Assembly: GCA_963932145.1 (NCBI GenBank)
Contig: OZ010603.1
Coordinates: 79,014,828 to 79,078,827, forward strand
From: Acanthosepion lycidas
Lineage: Eukaryota > Mollusca > Cephalopoda > Sepiida > Sepiidae
Direction of reading: 5' to 3'
DNA length: 64,000 nucleotides
In this document: positions 41,850-53,849 of the stretch, one piece after another
How positions within the stretch are numbered: the stretch's first letter is position 1
Layout: the number at the start of each line of letters is the position of its first letter
The notes under the pieces: generated by a model
Seen by the model: the letters and a program-made list of their open reading frames with translations, nothing else
Databases searched by the model: none
What the model was told of the DNA's origin: nothing
Program-made: the position numbers and the translations under genes

Positions 41850-42050
41850 GAAAGCGTCGTACCATTTGTCTGTGCATTGAATATTGCTGCCATATCTGGT
41901 CTGTTACCGCAATTATATATCTCGAGATTCTTGACAAAATCCAAAGAAGGGTCTGTAATGTTATCAGTCCTGACCTGACACCTCGACTTCAGTCACCTCC
42001 TCAGCGATGTGACGTGGCTTTTCTCTGTTTTTTTTTTTTTTTTTTTTTAA
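41850..42050 (+). mobile_element. LINE ORF2 fragment
   Basis: The translation gives IEYCCHIWSV then YLEILDKIQRRVCNVISPDL. This is the region (HIW...LLDxVQRR) after the RT of an APE-type LINE, and is cut by a T run near 42030. Confidence 0.7.
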
Positions 42051-42128
42051 TATAAATATTGTCATGACATTTGTTCTAATGAACTCCCCTCTGTTGTACT
42101 TCGAATGCATGAATTTAGACGTACTAGA

Positions 42129-42420
42129 AAGGATAGCGGCTCAAACTGAGGAATCGGAGAGACAAGTTCGAATTCCAGTCGAATTCATTACATTCACTTA
42201 CGTGCTAATACCCTTGGGAAAGTTATGAATCCTCTTCTTCTCCCCCCAGCTATGGGTAAACAGCAGGACAAACCGGGTTCTATAGCTTTGGATGGCAACT
42301 GATATACCGCAGAAAGAAATGGGAACCTAATGCTGGAAAAAATCTGCCTCCTCAGTTCTGTATTGAAAGATACATGATCGCCTAAGCGTGTATCACGCAC
42401 GGCACATAACCGACCGACTA
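42129..42420 (+). mobile_element. tRNA-derived SINE, plus strand
   Basis: 'ggatagcggctcaaactgag' starts within the tRNA-like head. The B-box-like CAAGTTCGAATTCCAG, the body and a full tail ('catgatcgcctaagcgtgta') follow. The first bases of the head are missing. Confidence 0.85.
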
Positions 42421-42464
42421 GATCTCATCGTTTTACTGTATAAATTATAAACGCAAGGGAAGTG

Positions 42465-42778
42465 ACTCGCTCACGTCTTTTCGGGCTAACGTTCTCAGCT
42501 GACATGAAGTGGAAAGATTATATTGATTCTAAGCCAGCCGCTGAGAAAGTCGGTTCACTCTATCGTGCAAGATAATTTTTCTCTTCGGAGTCTATCTTAC
42601 ATACCTATACATATATTCATCCATACTTAGAAAATGGCTGCCATATATGGTCCACTGCCCTGTGATTTACCTTGAGCTCCTTGATAAGATCCAAAGAAGA
42701 ATAAGCAATATTATTGGTCCTGATCTGGCGGCTCAGCTTCAGTCACTTACCCAACGCCGTAAGGTTGATTCGCTGTGC

Positions 42779-42838
<60 letters not shown>

Positions 42839-43200
42839 TTTGATGGTAATTGCTATGGTTCATAGACTGTATGAATTTAAGCGCAGTACTAGACTTGCGA
42901 CGTGGTCTCATCAATCTACAGTTGATCTGATTAGAGGTAGCCGTAAGTTCTATGTTAACAGTTTTTTCTCGCACTTCTCGCTCGTGGAACTTCCTTCCGG
43001 CTCCATGCTTTCCATTCAACTTTAATTTGCAAAAATTTAAACGCGATGGCAATCGCTATCTACTGTTCTCCTGATTACTCTTTACTCTTCCCGCTCATTA
43101 TTAATGTTTCTGTTCCTAATTCTTCCTCACCCTGTAACCCCTTTGCGTTTTAGTGGCTTTACTGCTTTTCATGGGGGTGATACCAAGTAAAAAAAGTAAT
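42465..43200 (+). mobile_element. LINE 3' part with an internal (TA)n expansion
   Basis: Blocks in order: SRLFGLTFSADMKWKDYIDS, KVGSLYRA, LELLDKIQRRISNIIGPDLA with QLQSLTQRRKVDSLC, then (TA)n at 42781-42837, then YFDGNC, YEFKRSTRLATWSHQSTVDL and FNLQKFKRDGNRYLLFS (frames differ), then a 3' UTR with 'tttcatgggggtgatacc' and an A-rich end. The TA run replaces the few codons that usually read LFYRY. The copy is dead. Confidence 0.8.
42781..42837. repeat. (TA)n tract inside LINE coding sequence
   Basis: A TA run of about 57 bp between codons for SLCP and YFDGN of the LINE. Confidence 0.95.
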
Positions 43201-43204
43201 AATA

Positions 43205-43412
43205 ATAGTTTCTTTTCTCGGTTGTGGAACTCTCTTTTTGTTTCTTGATTCCTTGCCACCTATGTTCTTCAGAAATTTAAATGAAGCGTTAATCGCAATC
43301 TGTCTTTTTGAAACCTGTTTTATTGTCCTTTCTTCTCACTATTCTCGTTCATTACTAGTTCATTGCCTATAAGTGGTATTATCTCTTTACTTGAGGTGAA
43401 ATCATAAAAACA
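43205..43412 (+). mobile_element. Second LINE 3'-terminal fragment
   Basis: 'tcggttgtggaactctcttt', 'cttcagaaatttaaatgaag' and the tail 'cttgaggtgaaatcataaaa' repeat, with divergence, the end of the previous LINE copy. The two copies lie head to tail. Confidence 0.65.
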
Positions 43413-43705
43413 CACACATTCTCCCCAACTTGAAATACAAACTTGGTTTAATGTGAGGGTCATTTGAAGTACGTGTCGGTCAAAACAAAACGTGACCTAC
43501 GACACTCCTCTATCAGGACAATGGAGACACTATGAACCGGATATGGACTCTGCAGGGATCAGGTTCACGCGATTTAAAAATCTTGACCTCATACGTACAA
43601 TCATGTTAGAACTGCTTTTACGCAGATTTATGTTTTTTAAGGCGAGTTAAGGCACGATAAAAAGGTGACAAAATGTACTTAATAGACTACAACACATTAA
43701 TCATC
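43413..43705. other. Unclassified stretch
   Basis: Moderate-complexity sequence ('gtgacctacgacactcctct', 'cagggatcaggttcacgcga'). No motif recognised. Confidence 0.3.
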
Positions 43706-43885
43706 ATACCTGTATCATAATTGTGGCCTTATACCAGACTACTTCATGCAACTCATCATGTATCATAAGTGTGGCCTTATACCAGACTACTTCATATAAC
43801 TCATCATGTGTGGCCTTATACCAGACTACTTCATATAACTCATCATGTGTGGCCTTATACCAGACTACTTCATGCAACTCAATCA
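43706..43885. repeat. Minisatellite, 39-45-bp unit, four copies
   Basis: The unit 'tgtggccttataccagacta' plus 'cttcatataactcatca' is repeated four times, the middle copies exactly 39 bp apart. Because 39 is divisible by three, the minus strand reads HDELYEVVWYKAT over and over and the plus strand is also open. A gene is not supported. Confidence 0.85.
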
Positions 43886-44001
43886 AGATCATGCTATGCA
43901 GTTCAGTGTCAATAAAAATATATTTTAACTACATATATATTAGCGAACATTAGGGTATTCATCATTTTCATTTTATTCATTTTATGTCGATGTGGTAACC
44001 A

Positions 44002-44388
44002 CTCCCCACCATCTCACAATTGTGTTTCATGGTGATATTTAAGGGCAATGACTTGCCGATTTCTTTTGCATTGGGATTGTTGAGGTTATCCCTTATCTCA
44101 TTCTCAGGGGTGGATTTGTTTTTAAAGTAACCTTCTTTTAGCCTTTGCTTAAAGAGGCAGGGCCTACAGGGTGGCGGGTAGTTTTGAATTCAGAGTTTCC
44201 TTCTCCTAGACTGGTTGAAACTCAAGTCTGACTGCTATTTTACTCGTTGCTGGGGAGAGAAGAGATGGATTCATACCCTTCCCAAGGTTATCAGCTCGTA
44301 AGTGAATGTAATTAAGTTGAACTGGAATTTGAACTCGGCTCTCCAATTTCTCAATTCGAGTCACTAAACATTGCACCACCGCACCTCC
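44002..44388 (-). mobile_element. tRNA-derived SINE, long variant, minus strand
   Basis: The tRNA-like head (44300-44388, minus strand: GGAGGTGCGGTGGTGCAATG then a B-box-like GAGTTCAAATTCCAG) is followed by 'cttacgagctgataacc' and an extra 190-bp part (44002-44190) shared with 4935-5130. This shows a longer form of the SINE than the copies at 15911 and 33572. Confidence 0.75.
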
Positions 44389-44464
44389 ACAATTAGGGCA
44401 TTGGTCAAACTTAAAAGTTTTCAATGTATTTCTTCCTCTTCATGTAAATATTGACAGCTACAAT

Positions 44465-44775
44465 TTTTTCAGGTAAGCGTCCGGTTCGCAATGCTCCTAG
44501 ATCTTTTGAACAAGAGTAGAGGTTTATTCCTTGTTTCCAGTTTAGGATTGTGTTTCTGGTTCCTTCTAAAGTCTACTTCAACTCTATACTTCTAACGTCT
44601 CCGGTTGAGCTGACATTTTATTCACTAATTATTTTTTCTTCTCTCCCAGTAGGAGTAGATAGGTTCGCCTATTATCCGGTTCACACTCCTCCCCGGACTT
44701 TTGAACACGAGTAGAGGTTTATCCCTTGTTTTCTGTTAAGGACTGGGTTTCCGGTTCCTTCTAAAATCTGTTCAT
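44465..44775 (-). repeat. Dispersed repeat, two tandem copies, inverted relative to 15477-15850
   Basis: 'gagtagaggtttattccttg' and 'gagtagaggtttatcccttg', each followed by a variant of 'tttaggattgtgtttctggttcc', lie about 230 bp apart. They match the reverse complement of 15480-15600 and 15740-15850. Confidence 0.65.
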
Positions 44776-45604
44776 TCACTTGTGTTTTCTCAATCACAAA
44801 AATCTTGACCTCTTCAAGTTCAAGTCTAGAGGCAGCCGTTATCTTCTCCATGAACTTCACTTACTTTTTCATACACTCATACAACACAACACAGTAACCA
44901 TCTACCTTGACTGGCTTTTGGGCCTTGTAAACGCTAGTTATAAATGAATAGATAAATAAACAGAAAACTTGTTGGATTAATTCTTACTGCCTAAATATTT
45001 GCGAATCTCTACAATTTCAATGAACCTATGTATTCTAAAAACAAGATTTTACGTTATTTTTAAAACGTATTAAATGAACATTTTCTCAGCGTGCACACGA
45101 AATGAACAATTGAACTGATATTTTCCAATGTATGAATAAAAAAAAGTGAATACAAACGAATAAAAAAGAATACATTACAAGCAAAACGACACACTGAATT
45201 TAATAATTATTATCGGGGAAGGGAAAATTGCTCAGATACTATGCTCTAATTGGATAACAGCTTATGACGTCATTCACGTCATTCTTAACGTCATTTGGGT
45301 GTGTTGACAAGAAAGCATAATCAGAAAATTTTAAACAAAAGATTGGGGAAAATGTATGATAAATATTTTAATAATATGTAAAATTCTCTTGCATGATTCT
45401 TCCGTTTGGGATGGTTCATTTAGTAGGTTCATACTATTTTTAATGTGCTTTACATTTTATAGTATCATATAAATATTTGACTAGTGATAAGTTGAAATTT
45501 GTTCAGTTTTCTTTAAATGAAAAACCACAAAAAATACACAAGAGAAAACTGTTTTACACAATCGGTTCTTTCTGTTTAAAGTCTGTTCATATCTAACCTG
45601 CGTT
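44776..45604. other. Intron sequence, no element recognised
   Basis: AT-rich sequence with no frame or repeat family that I could name. Confidence 0.35.
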
Positions 45605-46195
45605 GGGCACTTCAACGTAGTGTAATGGTTAACAAGCTTGTATAGCAAGATCAATTACGACTGAATAGTGAGTTTGATCCTCACCAGGTGCTGCACTTAG
45701 AAAACCATTTTGGGCACTTCGACATGGTGTCATGGTTAACAAGCTTGTCTCGCTTGATCAGTTACGAGTTCGATTCTCACTGGGTGCTCCACACTGTCGG
45801 CCTTGTGCCACATCAAAGCTACGCTTAGAAAATCATTTGGGTACTTCAGCTTAGTGTAATGGTTAGAAAGCTTGTCTCGGCAGATCAGTTACAACTGTTC
45901 GATCCTCACTGGATGCCCTATAATTTCAGACTTGTGCCACAACTAAGCTACGCTTCGAAAATCATTTCGGGCACTTCGGTGTGGTGTAAAGTTTAGCAAG
46001 CTTTTCTCGATAAATCAATAACAACTGAATATTGAGCTCGATTCTCACTCGGGCTCCCTACTTTAGGCCTTGTGCGATATCTAAGCTATGGTTTCGACAT
46101 GGTGTAATGGTTAGCAAGCTTATCTCACTAGATCAGTTTCGATCGTCAATTTATACTCCATACTTTCGGCCTTGTGCCACATCATATCTATTTGT
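45605..46195 (+). repeat. Tandem array of five tRNA-like units
   Basis: Units begin near 45605, 45712, 45839, 45969 and 46090. Each has an A-box-like GTGTAATGGTTAGCAAG, a B-box-like GTTCGATCCTCAC (varied), and a 3' part 'cggccttgtgccac...aagct' followed by 'acgcttagaaaatcattt'. The array ends next to a (TA)n tract. Single diverged units are at 34337, 34467, 63085 and 63325. The Pol III-like boxes suggest descent from a tRNA gene or SINE head. Confidence 0.8.
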
Positions 46196-46204
46196 ATTGC
46201 CCTT

Positions 46205-46205
<1 letters not shown>

Positions 46206-46243
<38 letters not shown>

Positions 46244-46430
46244 AGCAAAAGACTCATTTCTGTAGTTTACTGCTAGCAGCAAGCAGAAATATTTCTCCTC
46301 CCGATGATGGCCATTTTGGTCGAAACTAGTCAAGGAATCTAAATGAAATAATAATAAAAAAAAAACGAAAGAATATTAATCTACAACCCAGTGTGTCTAA
46401 AGATTTTAATTTTTTAATTTTTTTATTGCT

Positions 46431-46464
<34 letters not shown>
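46206..46464 (+). mobile_element. Short family B PLE 3' end between two (TA)n tracts
   Basis: The body 46242-46432 is collinear with the last 185 bp of the PLE at 7049-8338: 'tttctgtagtttactgctag', CGATGATGGCCATTTTGGTC, GAAACTAGTC, 'ggaatctaa' and 'ttttttattgctcaa'. (TA)n precedes it (46206-46241) and follows it (46433-46464). The 3' border is identical to that at 8338, whereas the 5' cut is different. Confidence 0.85.
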
Positions 46465-46468
<4 letters not shown>

Positions 46469-47539
46469 ATCTACCTGTTTTAGCCTTTATGCGTGTTTAT
46501 GTCTAATAGACACAGCGCCCCAAAAATGTCAGGAGCGAAATTATCTTTTAAGGTCGTGGGGATAAAATGTCAAGTTTTAAAGATTCCTGATATATAAGAT
46601 AAAAAAGAAAATTTTTTTTGACCAACGCGTTTTGTCCTCTCATAGAATTTATCAAGGGAAATGTAAGTATTTTATATACCACCTTGTATTCAAAAACAAA
46701 AGTAAAAGTGCCGTTAGGTTTTCAAAATTTTTAAATTTAAGAATGTACAAAATAGTGAAAGTCAAGGTAAACTATGGAAAATGCTAAGTGGTGTAATTTA
46801 ATGCCTAATAAACGAAAGTGAGTAAATGTCGTTACTGTTGTTGCTGAAATTATATTTTCTTATTTATTTATTTACCTTTTTATTTAGCTTTTAATTATTT
46901 TTGAATATTTTATTTTAATTTGATAAATTATTATGCACTTATTTAAATAATAAGTTTTGACTTAATCGTTTATTTTTAAAAAGTTTTATGATCATGTATA
47001 TTGCCTTTGGAAAGGATTATTTCTTTTAGTAAAGGAGATATTTGAAAAATCCGGGGCGCAGATTTAAATTTTGGCAAGATTCAATAGCGGCAATCTCAAG
47101 AAATTTCCGTGTAATTTATTTTCTCTTTTTATAAATGTGGCATTCTTTAGATGAAAAGTGTGGTTGAATTATTTCTGTGCATGACTAATGCATTTGATAA
47201 ATTGTTGTGTACAAGATTCTTTTTTTATTTCTGCAAGTTTCCCCAACATATTATAAGGGGCAGTACCTGCTTCAGAATTATTATTGTTAAGGACATTTTT
47301 GGTTCTGATCATATTCATAATAGTTTTGGACGTGATTGAAATGATTTGGATAAATTGCTTTAGATTGTAGATGTTAAGGAATGAGAAGGTAGTATTATAT
47401 GTCTGTTTTTATCTTGTTTATTGGCATTGTTTTTGCTGTTGTTATTAATGTTTTTATCTTTTTGTAGTTGTAGGTTTTATATGCTTTTGTCTTAGCGTTG
47501 TGGATGAAATAATAAAGATATTGGAGATTTGTAAAGGTC
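46465..47539. other. Intron sequence, no element recognised
   Basis: AT-rich. Small open frames such as 47151-47339 (62 residues, Phe-rich) show no motif and no splice context worth noting. Confidence 0.35.
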
Positions 47540-48820
<1,281 letters not shown>

Positions 48821-48969
48821 AAAAGTTATTATTTAAAATAATTGGATTCTGAAAACAAATGTTATTTTTTAAATCAGTGTAATTAATGGGCTGAATAGCA
48901 GTGTAAAGAAAAAAGACGGAAAATATTTTTCTGGTTTATTCTGAAAATTAATGCTAGTAATGATTTGAA

Positions 48970-49370
48970 GCGAAGCAGTTGACCCTGCTTTACTCAGGTG
49001 AATTGGGATGCGGAACTGTACATCCAACTCTCACTCATGGTTCCAAGATGTTGCATGGGGACTGCGACGACCACACTCTGGTCGTCATCGACCTGCCGGC
49101 TAAACGGAAAGGTTCCCGACCCGAACAGTAAAGGGGAACGCCTCTCTCCAACCCTCCTGTGGAAAGCGGCAATCGGCCTAGACGTAGAAGCTGCTCCTCA
49201 GAAGCCAAAGGCTTTACTAGTTCCTAAGAGGAGGAACGGGGGTAACCTCAACATCCCCGGCGCAAAATAAACCTGCAAGCTATTGTACTATTTTGCCTTG
49301 ATTGTCACCGTGAATCATAATTGCAACAAAAACAGCCGCACAAAATGCCCTGACAGAATAAATAATGATA
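48970..49370 (+). repeat. GC-rich interspersed sequence, probably a repeat
   Basis: Strikingly GC-rich compared with its surroundings. A 90-residue open frame (48998-49270) is rich in Pro/Arg and has no known domain. Phrases such as 'gcaatcggcctagacgtaga', 'ccaaaggctttactagttcc' and 'caacatccccggcgcaa' look like a conserved interspersed repeat rather than coding sequence. I cannot name the family from the sequence. Confidence 0.45.
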
Positions 49371-49689
49371 ACGATGAATGACTGAACACCGCTTAGATCA
49401 GGTAGGATTGTTATAGATTGAAGCAAAATTTAGTTTACAGTTTAATTCTCAACCCCAGCGAAAAAACAGTAGACTGAATTCCCGATCTTAACCCAGCCCT
49501 TCCTATAAGCGCTGTGGTTGTCTATTTTTCACAGTCTTTTCATATTTGTCTGTGTGTTTCGATCTCATTTTCATTTCTTTTTTAATCGGCATGTGAATTT
49601 CCTTTGTTGGACCGAGGCCTTTCCCAGATCTTTTTATCTTTGCCGTTCATGGCCATTATCCATTATATCTCGATGCAACGATCAAAGTC
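49371..49689. other. Intron sequence, no element recognised
   Basis: No motif seen. The 103-residue open frame at 49518-49829 runs into the next repeat and is not supported. Confidence 0.35.
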
Positions 49690-49960
49690 AGTGTGTAGTG
49701 TCCCCGACCACTCCAACCGAGGGACCCTCGCCTGATTGGGGGCCCCGGGCAGTGTTTTGTGACCCCTGCTATCTTATCAACATTTGCTTTTTTTCTACCT
49801 ACATTTATATACGTTACAAATTGAACTAAGCAGAACTGAGAATTAAAGAATGAACAATCTTCGGATTTTGACGCCATTCTGGGCGTGAATTTGACACTCT
49901 GGAAAAACACCATATAAAATCAACTATTTTCTATCCATACTGTTCAATGTGTTAAAATTC
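49690..49960 (+). repeat. Dispersed repeat, copy 2
   Basis: It shares 'cagtgtgtagtgtccccgac'-like sequence, 'atttgctttttttctaccta', 'catttatatacgttacaaat' and 'attctgggcgtg' with 39955-40260. Confidence 0.65.
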
Positions 49961-50720
49961 TTCAAGTTTTCAACAAGAAAAATCTCAAGTTGATGTTAAA
50001 AATTTCCACAAAACATCGTTGATTTATTTAAGATGGCGTGATCTATTATGACATGTCTCTAATTTGTATTTTTATATACATTGTATTTATTTTCAGTTTT
50101 TCTAGTTGAATCGTTCACATTTATTGCATACGATTCATTATTGTACATAATGAGGTGACAATAAAATTTGTATTTTATAGGAATACTGCCTTATGAAAAT
50201 TGAGATATAGTAGAGTTGGGGGCCTATATCATAGATTAGGGGCGAGGCACGAGGACCTTGCACCGGTCCTGGCAACCATTATGGATGAGCTGTTCAAAAT
50301 CCCTGAACTTTTGGGTAGGAGAAGCTGATTCTCAGATGCAATTTTATTATTTTTTTCGACTTAGCGCTTAGCAACTACAATGGAGAGGGATAAAAATAAA
50401 TCTTATCAATTTATCCCTAGTAAATTAATATACTTATTTCTTCCTCTTCTATTCATACGTTTCTGACAGCCATTTTGTTTATTTAGAAGAATGGCTGTTA
50501 GAAACTAAGGAATTTATGACGTTCAACTTAGGTTTTAGCAGATACCAATATTTGGGTAGGCACTCCGTTTTTTATCGAACAATATATTTATTTATTTAAA
50601 AAAGATACGCCCTCTCAAACGTTCGGGCCGTTAGACCAAAATAAATAAAGTTATATAACTGTTTATATGTATATTTGGGTAAAAGTATACATCAAAAGAA
50701 GAAAAAAGACCCTCATATAT
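49961..50720. other. Intron sequence, no element recognised
   Basis: Contains A/T-rich stretches and an 'atggctgt...aacagccat'-like short inverted pair near 50468 and 50491. No gene. Confidence 0.35.
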
Positions 50721-50729
50721 ATATATACT

Positions 50730-51360
50730 AGCAGGATGTTCCGGTGTTGACCGTACTTGATTCAAAAATCGTACGACTCATACAGCAATCGCTATCACTT
50801 GACTTAAAATATTTTTGCCCTTCCTTGTCTTTAAAGAAGTGCTCTTTGCCGTGCTGATGTTGCTACATGTCTTTCTTATTTTATATAAGTGTAAGAATCT
50901 ATTGATCTCCGCGTATTCCTATAAGAACAGAAAGGATTTCTTAACGAACTGTTTATATGAGAAAATAGTTCAATCGAGCTTATTTAATATTTTGAAATCA
51001 TCTTTGATTTACTTTATAACATGGAAGACTTCAAGCTTATACGAAAATATAAGAACCTATTGATCAAAGGATTTCTTAACGAACTGTTTATATGAAAAAA
51101 TCGTTCAATCGAGCTTATCTAATAATTTGAAATCATGTTCGAATACGTTTTCACAACATCGCCCACGTGACGATGACGTGATCATATTTAAACGGAACGC
51201 TGATCTTATATAAAAATCTGTTTGGATTAGTCTTGCTCTTATGTCCATCGTCTGTTTCATGTTGAACTGGATATAGTCTAATGTTAATTATGTTTTATGA
51301 ATATGTCCTGAAGATGGTTTATTAGACCGAAACGTCCGACGTTGACATTATATTAACATT
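50730..51360 (+). mobile_element. Unit with direct duplication and hammerhead-like block (family C)
   Basis: The segments 50939-51022 and 51067-51150 are near-identical ('ggatttcttaacgaactgtt'...'tcaatcgagcttat'). At 51308-51345 lies CTGAAGA, a stem GGTTT-ATT-AGACC, GAAAC and GTCCGACG. This is the same order as at the PLE ends in this window, although no PLE protein is visible here. The 82-residue open frame at 50815-51063 is hydrophobic but overlaps the duplication and is not supported as a gene. Confidence 0.55.
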
Positions 51361-51448
51361 AAAACAGCTTAATTGTATATTAGGATTTTTGTTTGTTTTT
51401 TCCGGATATTTTTCTTCATACTGTCGGATCTATATCCATATATTTGCT

Positions 51449-51454
<6 letters not shown>

Positions 51455-51515
<61 letters not shown>
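51455..51515. repeat. (TA)n tract
   Basis: A TA run of about 60 bp, preceded by 'ccatatatttgcttacatac', a sequence also found in the palindrome at 9931-10097. Confidence 0.95.
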
Positions 51516-51518
<3 letters not shown>

Positions 51519-51629
51519 TGGTTGTGTGTATATGTATACGTATATACAAGTATATACATTAAAAAACGCGCCCAAATTTCGCTGGGCTCATTTAAAATGA
51601 AACAGACATCAAACAGCTCTAATATATAT

Positions 51630-51890
51630 GATAAAATGAAATTATGAATAAAGTAGGAAACGAATCTCAATGTAACCTGTTTCACCTTTATTAAGGCTTC
51701 GTCGGAATATTATGATTTTTTGGAAGTCCTCGTTGGTCAGACACGCATCACGTATATAAACACAATAGATAATATATAAATATGCGTGAGGAACATTTAA
51801 GATGTTAAAATGTGTGATTGTGTGTAAGCAAACGCTTGGGTATATATGAGTATAGAGGACGGTAAAGGTAATTCCTTTTTCCTTTGATGT
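51630..51890 (-). repeat. Family F unit, copy 1
   Basis: On the minus strand: CCGACGAAGCCTTAATAAAGGTGAAAC (51703-51677, given here as CCGACGA, stem CCTT-AATA-AAGG, GTGAAAC). Direct repeats to 52035-52340 include 'gtaggaaacgaatctca', 'gcttcgtc' and 'atgcgtgaggaacatttaa'. Confidence 0.7.
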
Positions 51891-52034
51891 ATTGATCATA
51901 TTACTCTGTATTTTGATACAATGTAATGAGTTCTCTTCATAGATCTATCTTTTTAATATTTTATATTAAAATGACCTACTAGGATTATACTTTCCACTTA
52001 CGGATTTGATATTATTATCTATATACATATATTT

Positions 52035-52345
52035 GATAAAATGAAATAAAGAAGAAAGTAGGAAACGAATCTCATTCTAACATGTTGCGTCTTTATTAAG
52101 GCTTCGTCAGAGATCGTGAATAAAAATGAAAAAGCAAAAAGATAGAATACCGGAATGTTATGATTTTTTGGTAGTTCTCATTGGTCAGACTTGCGTCACG
52201 TGTATAAACGAAATAGATAATATATAAATATGCGTGAGGAACATTTAAAGTGTGCGATAGTGTAAGAGTGAGTAAATAAAGAAACGCTTGGGTGTGTGTG
52301 GGTGTGTGTATGTATTTAGGACGGTAACTTTAATTTATGCAAGTG
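52035..52345 (-). repeat. Family F unit, copy 2
   Basis: A direct repeat of copy 1, with CTGACGA and the stem sequence conserved on the minus strand (about 52112-52085) but GCAAC in place of GAAAC. It contains an added segment with 'aaaatgaaaaagcaaaaaga'. Confidence 0.7.
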
Positions 52346-52869
52346 TATAAGTCCGTAGGTGAAGGAAGTCTACAGATGTCACCCACGTGTTTTGTCGGTG
52401 AAATGTAGCGATATTTTGCAAAATAATTTTGTATTTGATTGGAATTTTATATTCTCGTGTTTGTGTATGTGTGTGATGGAAAAAACTGTGATCGTCAACT
52501 TTGTGTGGGTTAATAAAACGAAGTATGATATTGTAATAATCTAGTTTTGATTAGATTTAACGTGTAATTTTAAAAAAGGGAAATTTGTAAAATCCTCATT
52601 ATTTTAGACATAAGTTAGATTCATGAATAATAGATCTGTATAAAAATGGTGATATGATGTAATGTTTTAAACGAGTGTTTATAGTTGATAGTAATGCTAT
52701 GAATATATTTTGTAAATATTTTCTCCTTAATGGATGATGTTCTTTTTTTAATTAGGTTGGCATTAGTGAAATTAAAGTTATGTTCCATGTCGTTTCGATG
52801 TAAGACGAGAGAGTTAGAATGTCGGTCTAAACGCAAGTCTCTCTTGTGTTCATAGATCCGGTTTTTAGA

Positions 52870-52900
52870 TCGCGTGATGTCCTCCACCCCCCCCCCCAAT
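52870..52900. repeat. Poly-C run
   Basis: 'cacccccccccccaat' breaks an otherwise AT-rich stretch. Positions 52345-52930 otherwise hold no recognised gene or element. Confidence 0.6.
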
Positions 52901-52934
52901 GTAAAAGTTTTTGTGCTGCAGACACTTTATCTGA

Positions 52935-53120
52935 TAAATTCCGGGATATACACTTGACCAATGAGAACTGCCAAAAATTATAACAATCCAGTCCTCTGTC
53001 TCTTTACTTTTTTATTTCTGTTCTCAATCTCTGAAGAAACATTAACAAAAGTGAAACCTATTAGATTGAGATTCTTTTCCATTTTATTCTTTATTTCATC
53101 ATCTTGTCGGATTCCTATCC
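52935..53120 (+). repeat. Family F unit, inverted copy 3
   Basis: It reads in the opposite direction to copies 1 and 2: 'ccaatgagaactgccaaaaa' then CTGAAGA (53032-53038), 'aacattaacaaaagt', GAAAC and 'ctattagattgagattc'. It ends near (TA)n at 53151. Confidence 0.65.
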
Positions 53121-53149
53121 ATATCGGATCAAAAATGTTATCTTTAACG

Positions 53150-53150
<1 letters not shown>

Positions 53151-53210
<60 letters not shown>
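53151..53210. repeat. (TA)n tract
   Basis: A TA run of about 60 bp; open frames across it are Ile/Tyr artefacts. Confidence 0.95.
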
Positions 53211-53213
<3 letters not shown>

Positions 53214-53361
53214 TTCCTAAAATTTCGCTTGAAGATGAAACGTGACTAAACACCTCAATCCAACTTAATTTTATTAATTATTTGGATGATTTCGGCTCAC
53301 GTTTTTGAAACATGAGAACTCTTATGTAGCGAAGGAATCATATTTTTAAACAAAAAATATT

Positions 53362-53367
<6 letters not shown>

Positions 53368-53434
<67 letters not shown>
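53368..53434. repeat. (TA)n-(TG)n microsatellite
   Basis: A TA run of about 30 bp followed by a TG run of about 28 bp at the border of the family E unit. Confidence 0.95.
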
Positions 53435-53791
53435 TAATTAGGCAGCAATCCTTCTTTCATGCACATTTCATTGAAAACGATAGACAAGGTGCTTTTATTT
53501 AGTTTTTTTTATACAATTTCTCATGCGATCTAATGTTTTTTTTTCTTTTCGGATGATAAATTATATAAAAACTGTCCGAAAGTTTTTCTTTTATCCGAGC
53601 GCTTTCGGCTATACATTTAGCTATTTTCAAGGATTATATTTTAACTGTTAAAATTAGAAATAGTTTGTTGGAGGTATGTTTTATAAAATGTCTTCATTTT
53701 TTTTGTTTGTTTCAAAACACGGTCAAGATGTCCATGTTCAAAGTTAATATTATTAAGTGTTGGTTTGTTTATTTTTATTAATAAAGCTTCC

Positions 53792-53849
<58 letters not shown>

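Noticed and set aside
50815-51063. An 82-residue hydrophobic open frame
   Set aside because: Half of it lies in a direct duplication (50939-51022 and 51067-51150) next to a hammerhead-like repeat end; no family resemblance.
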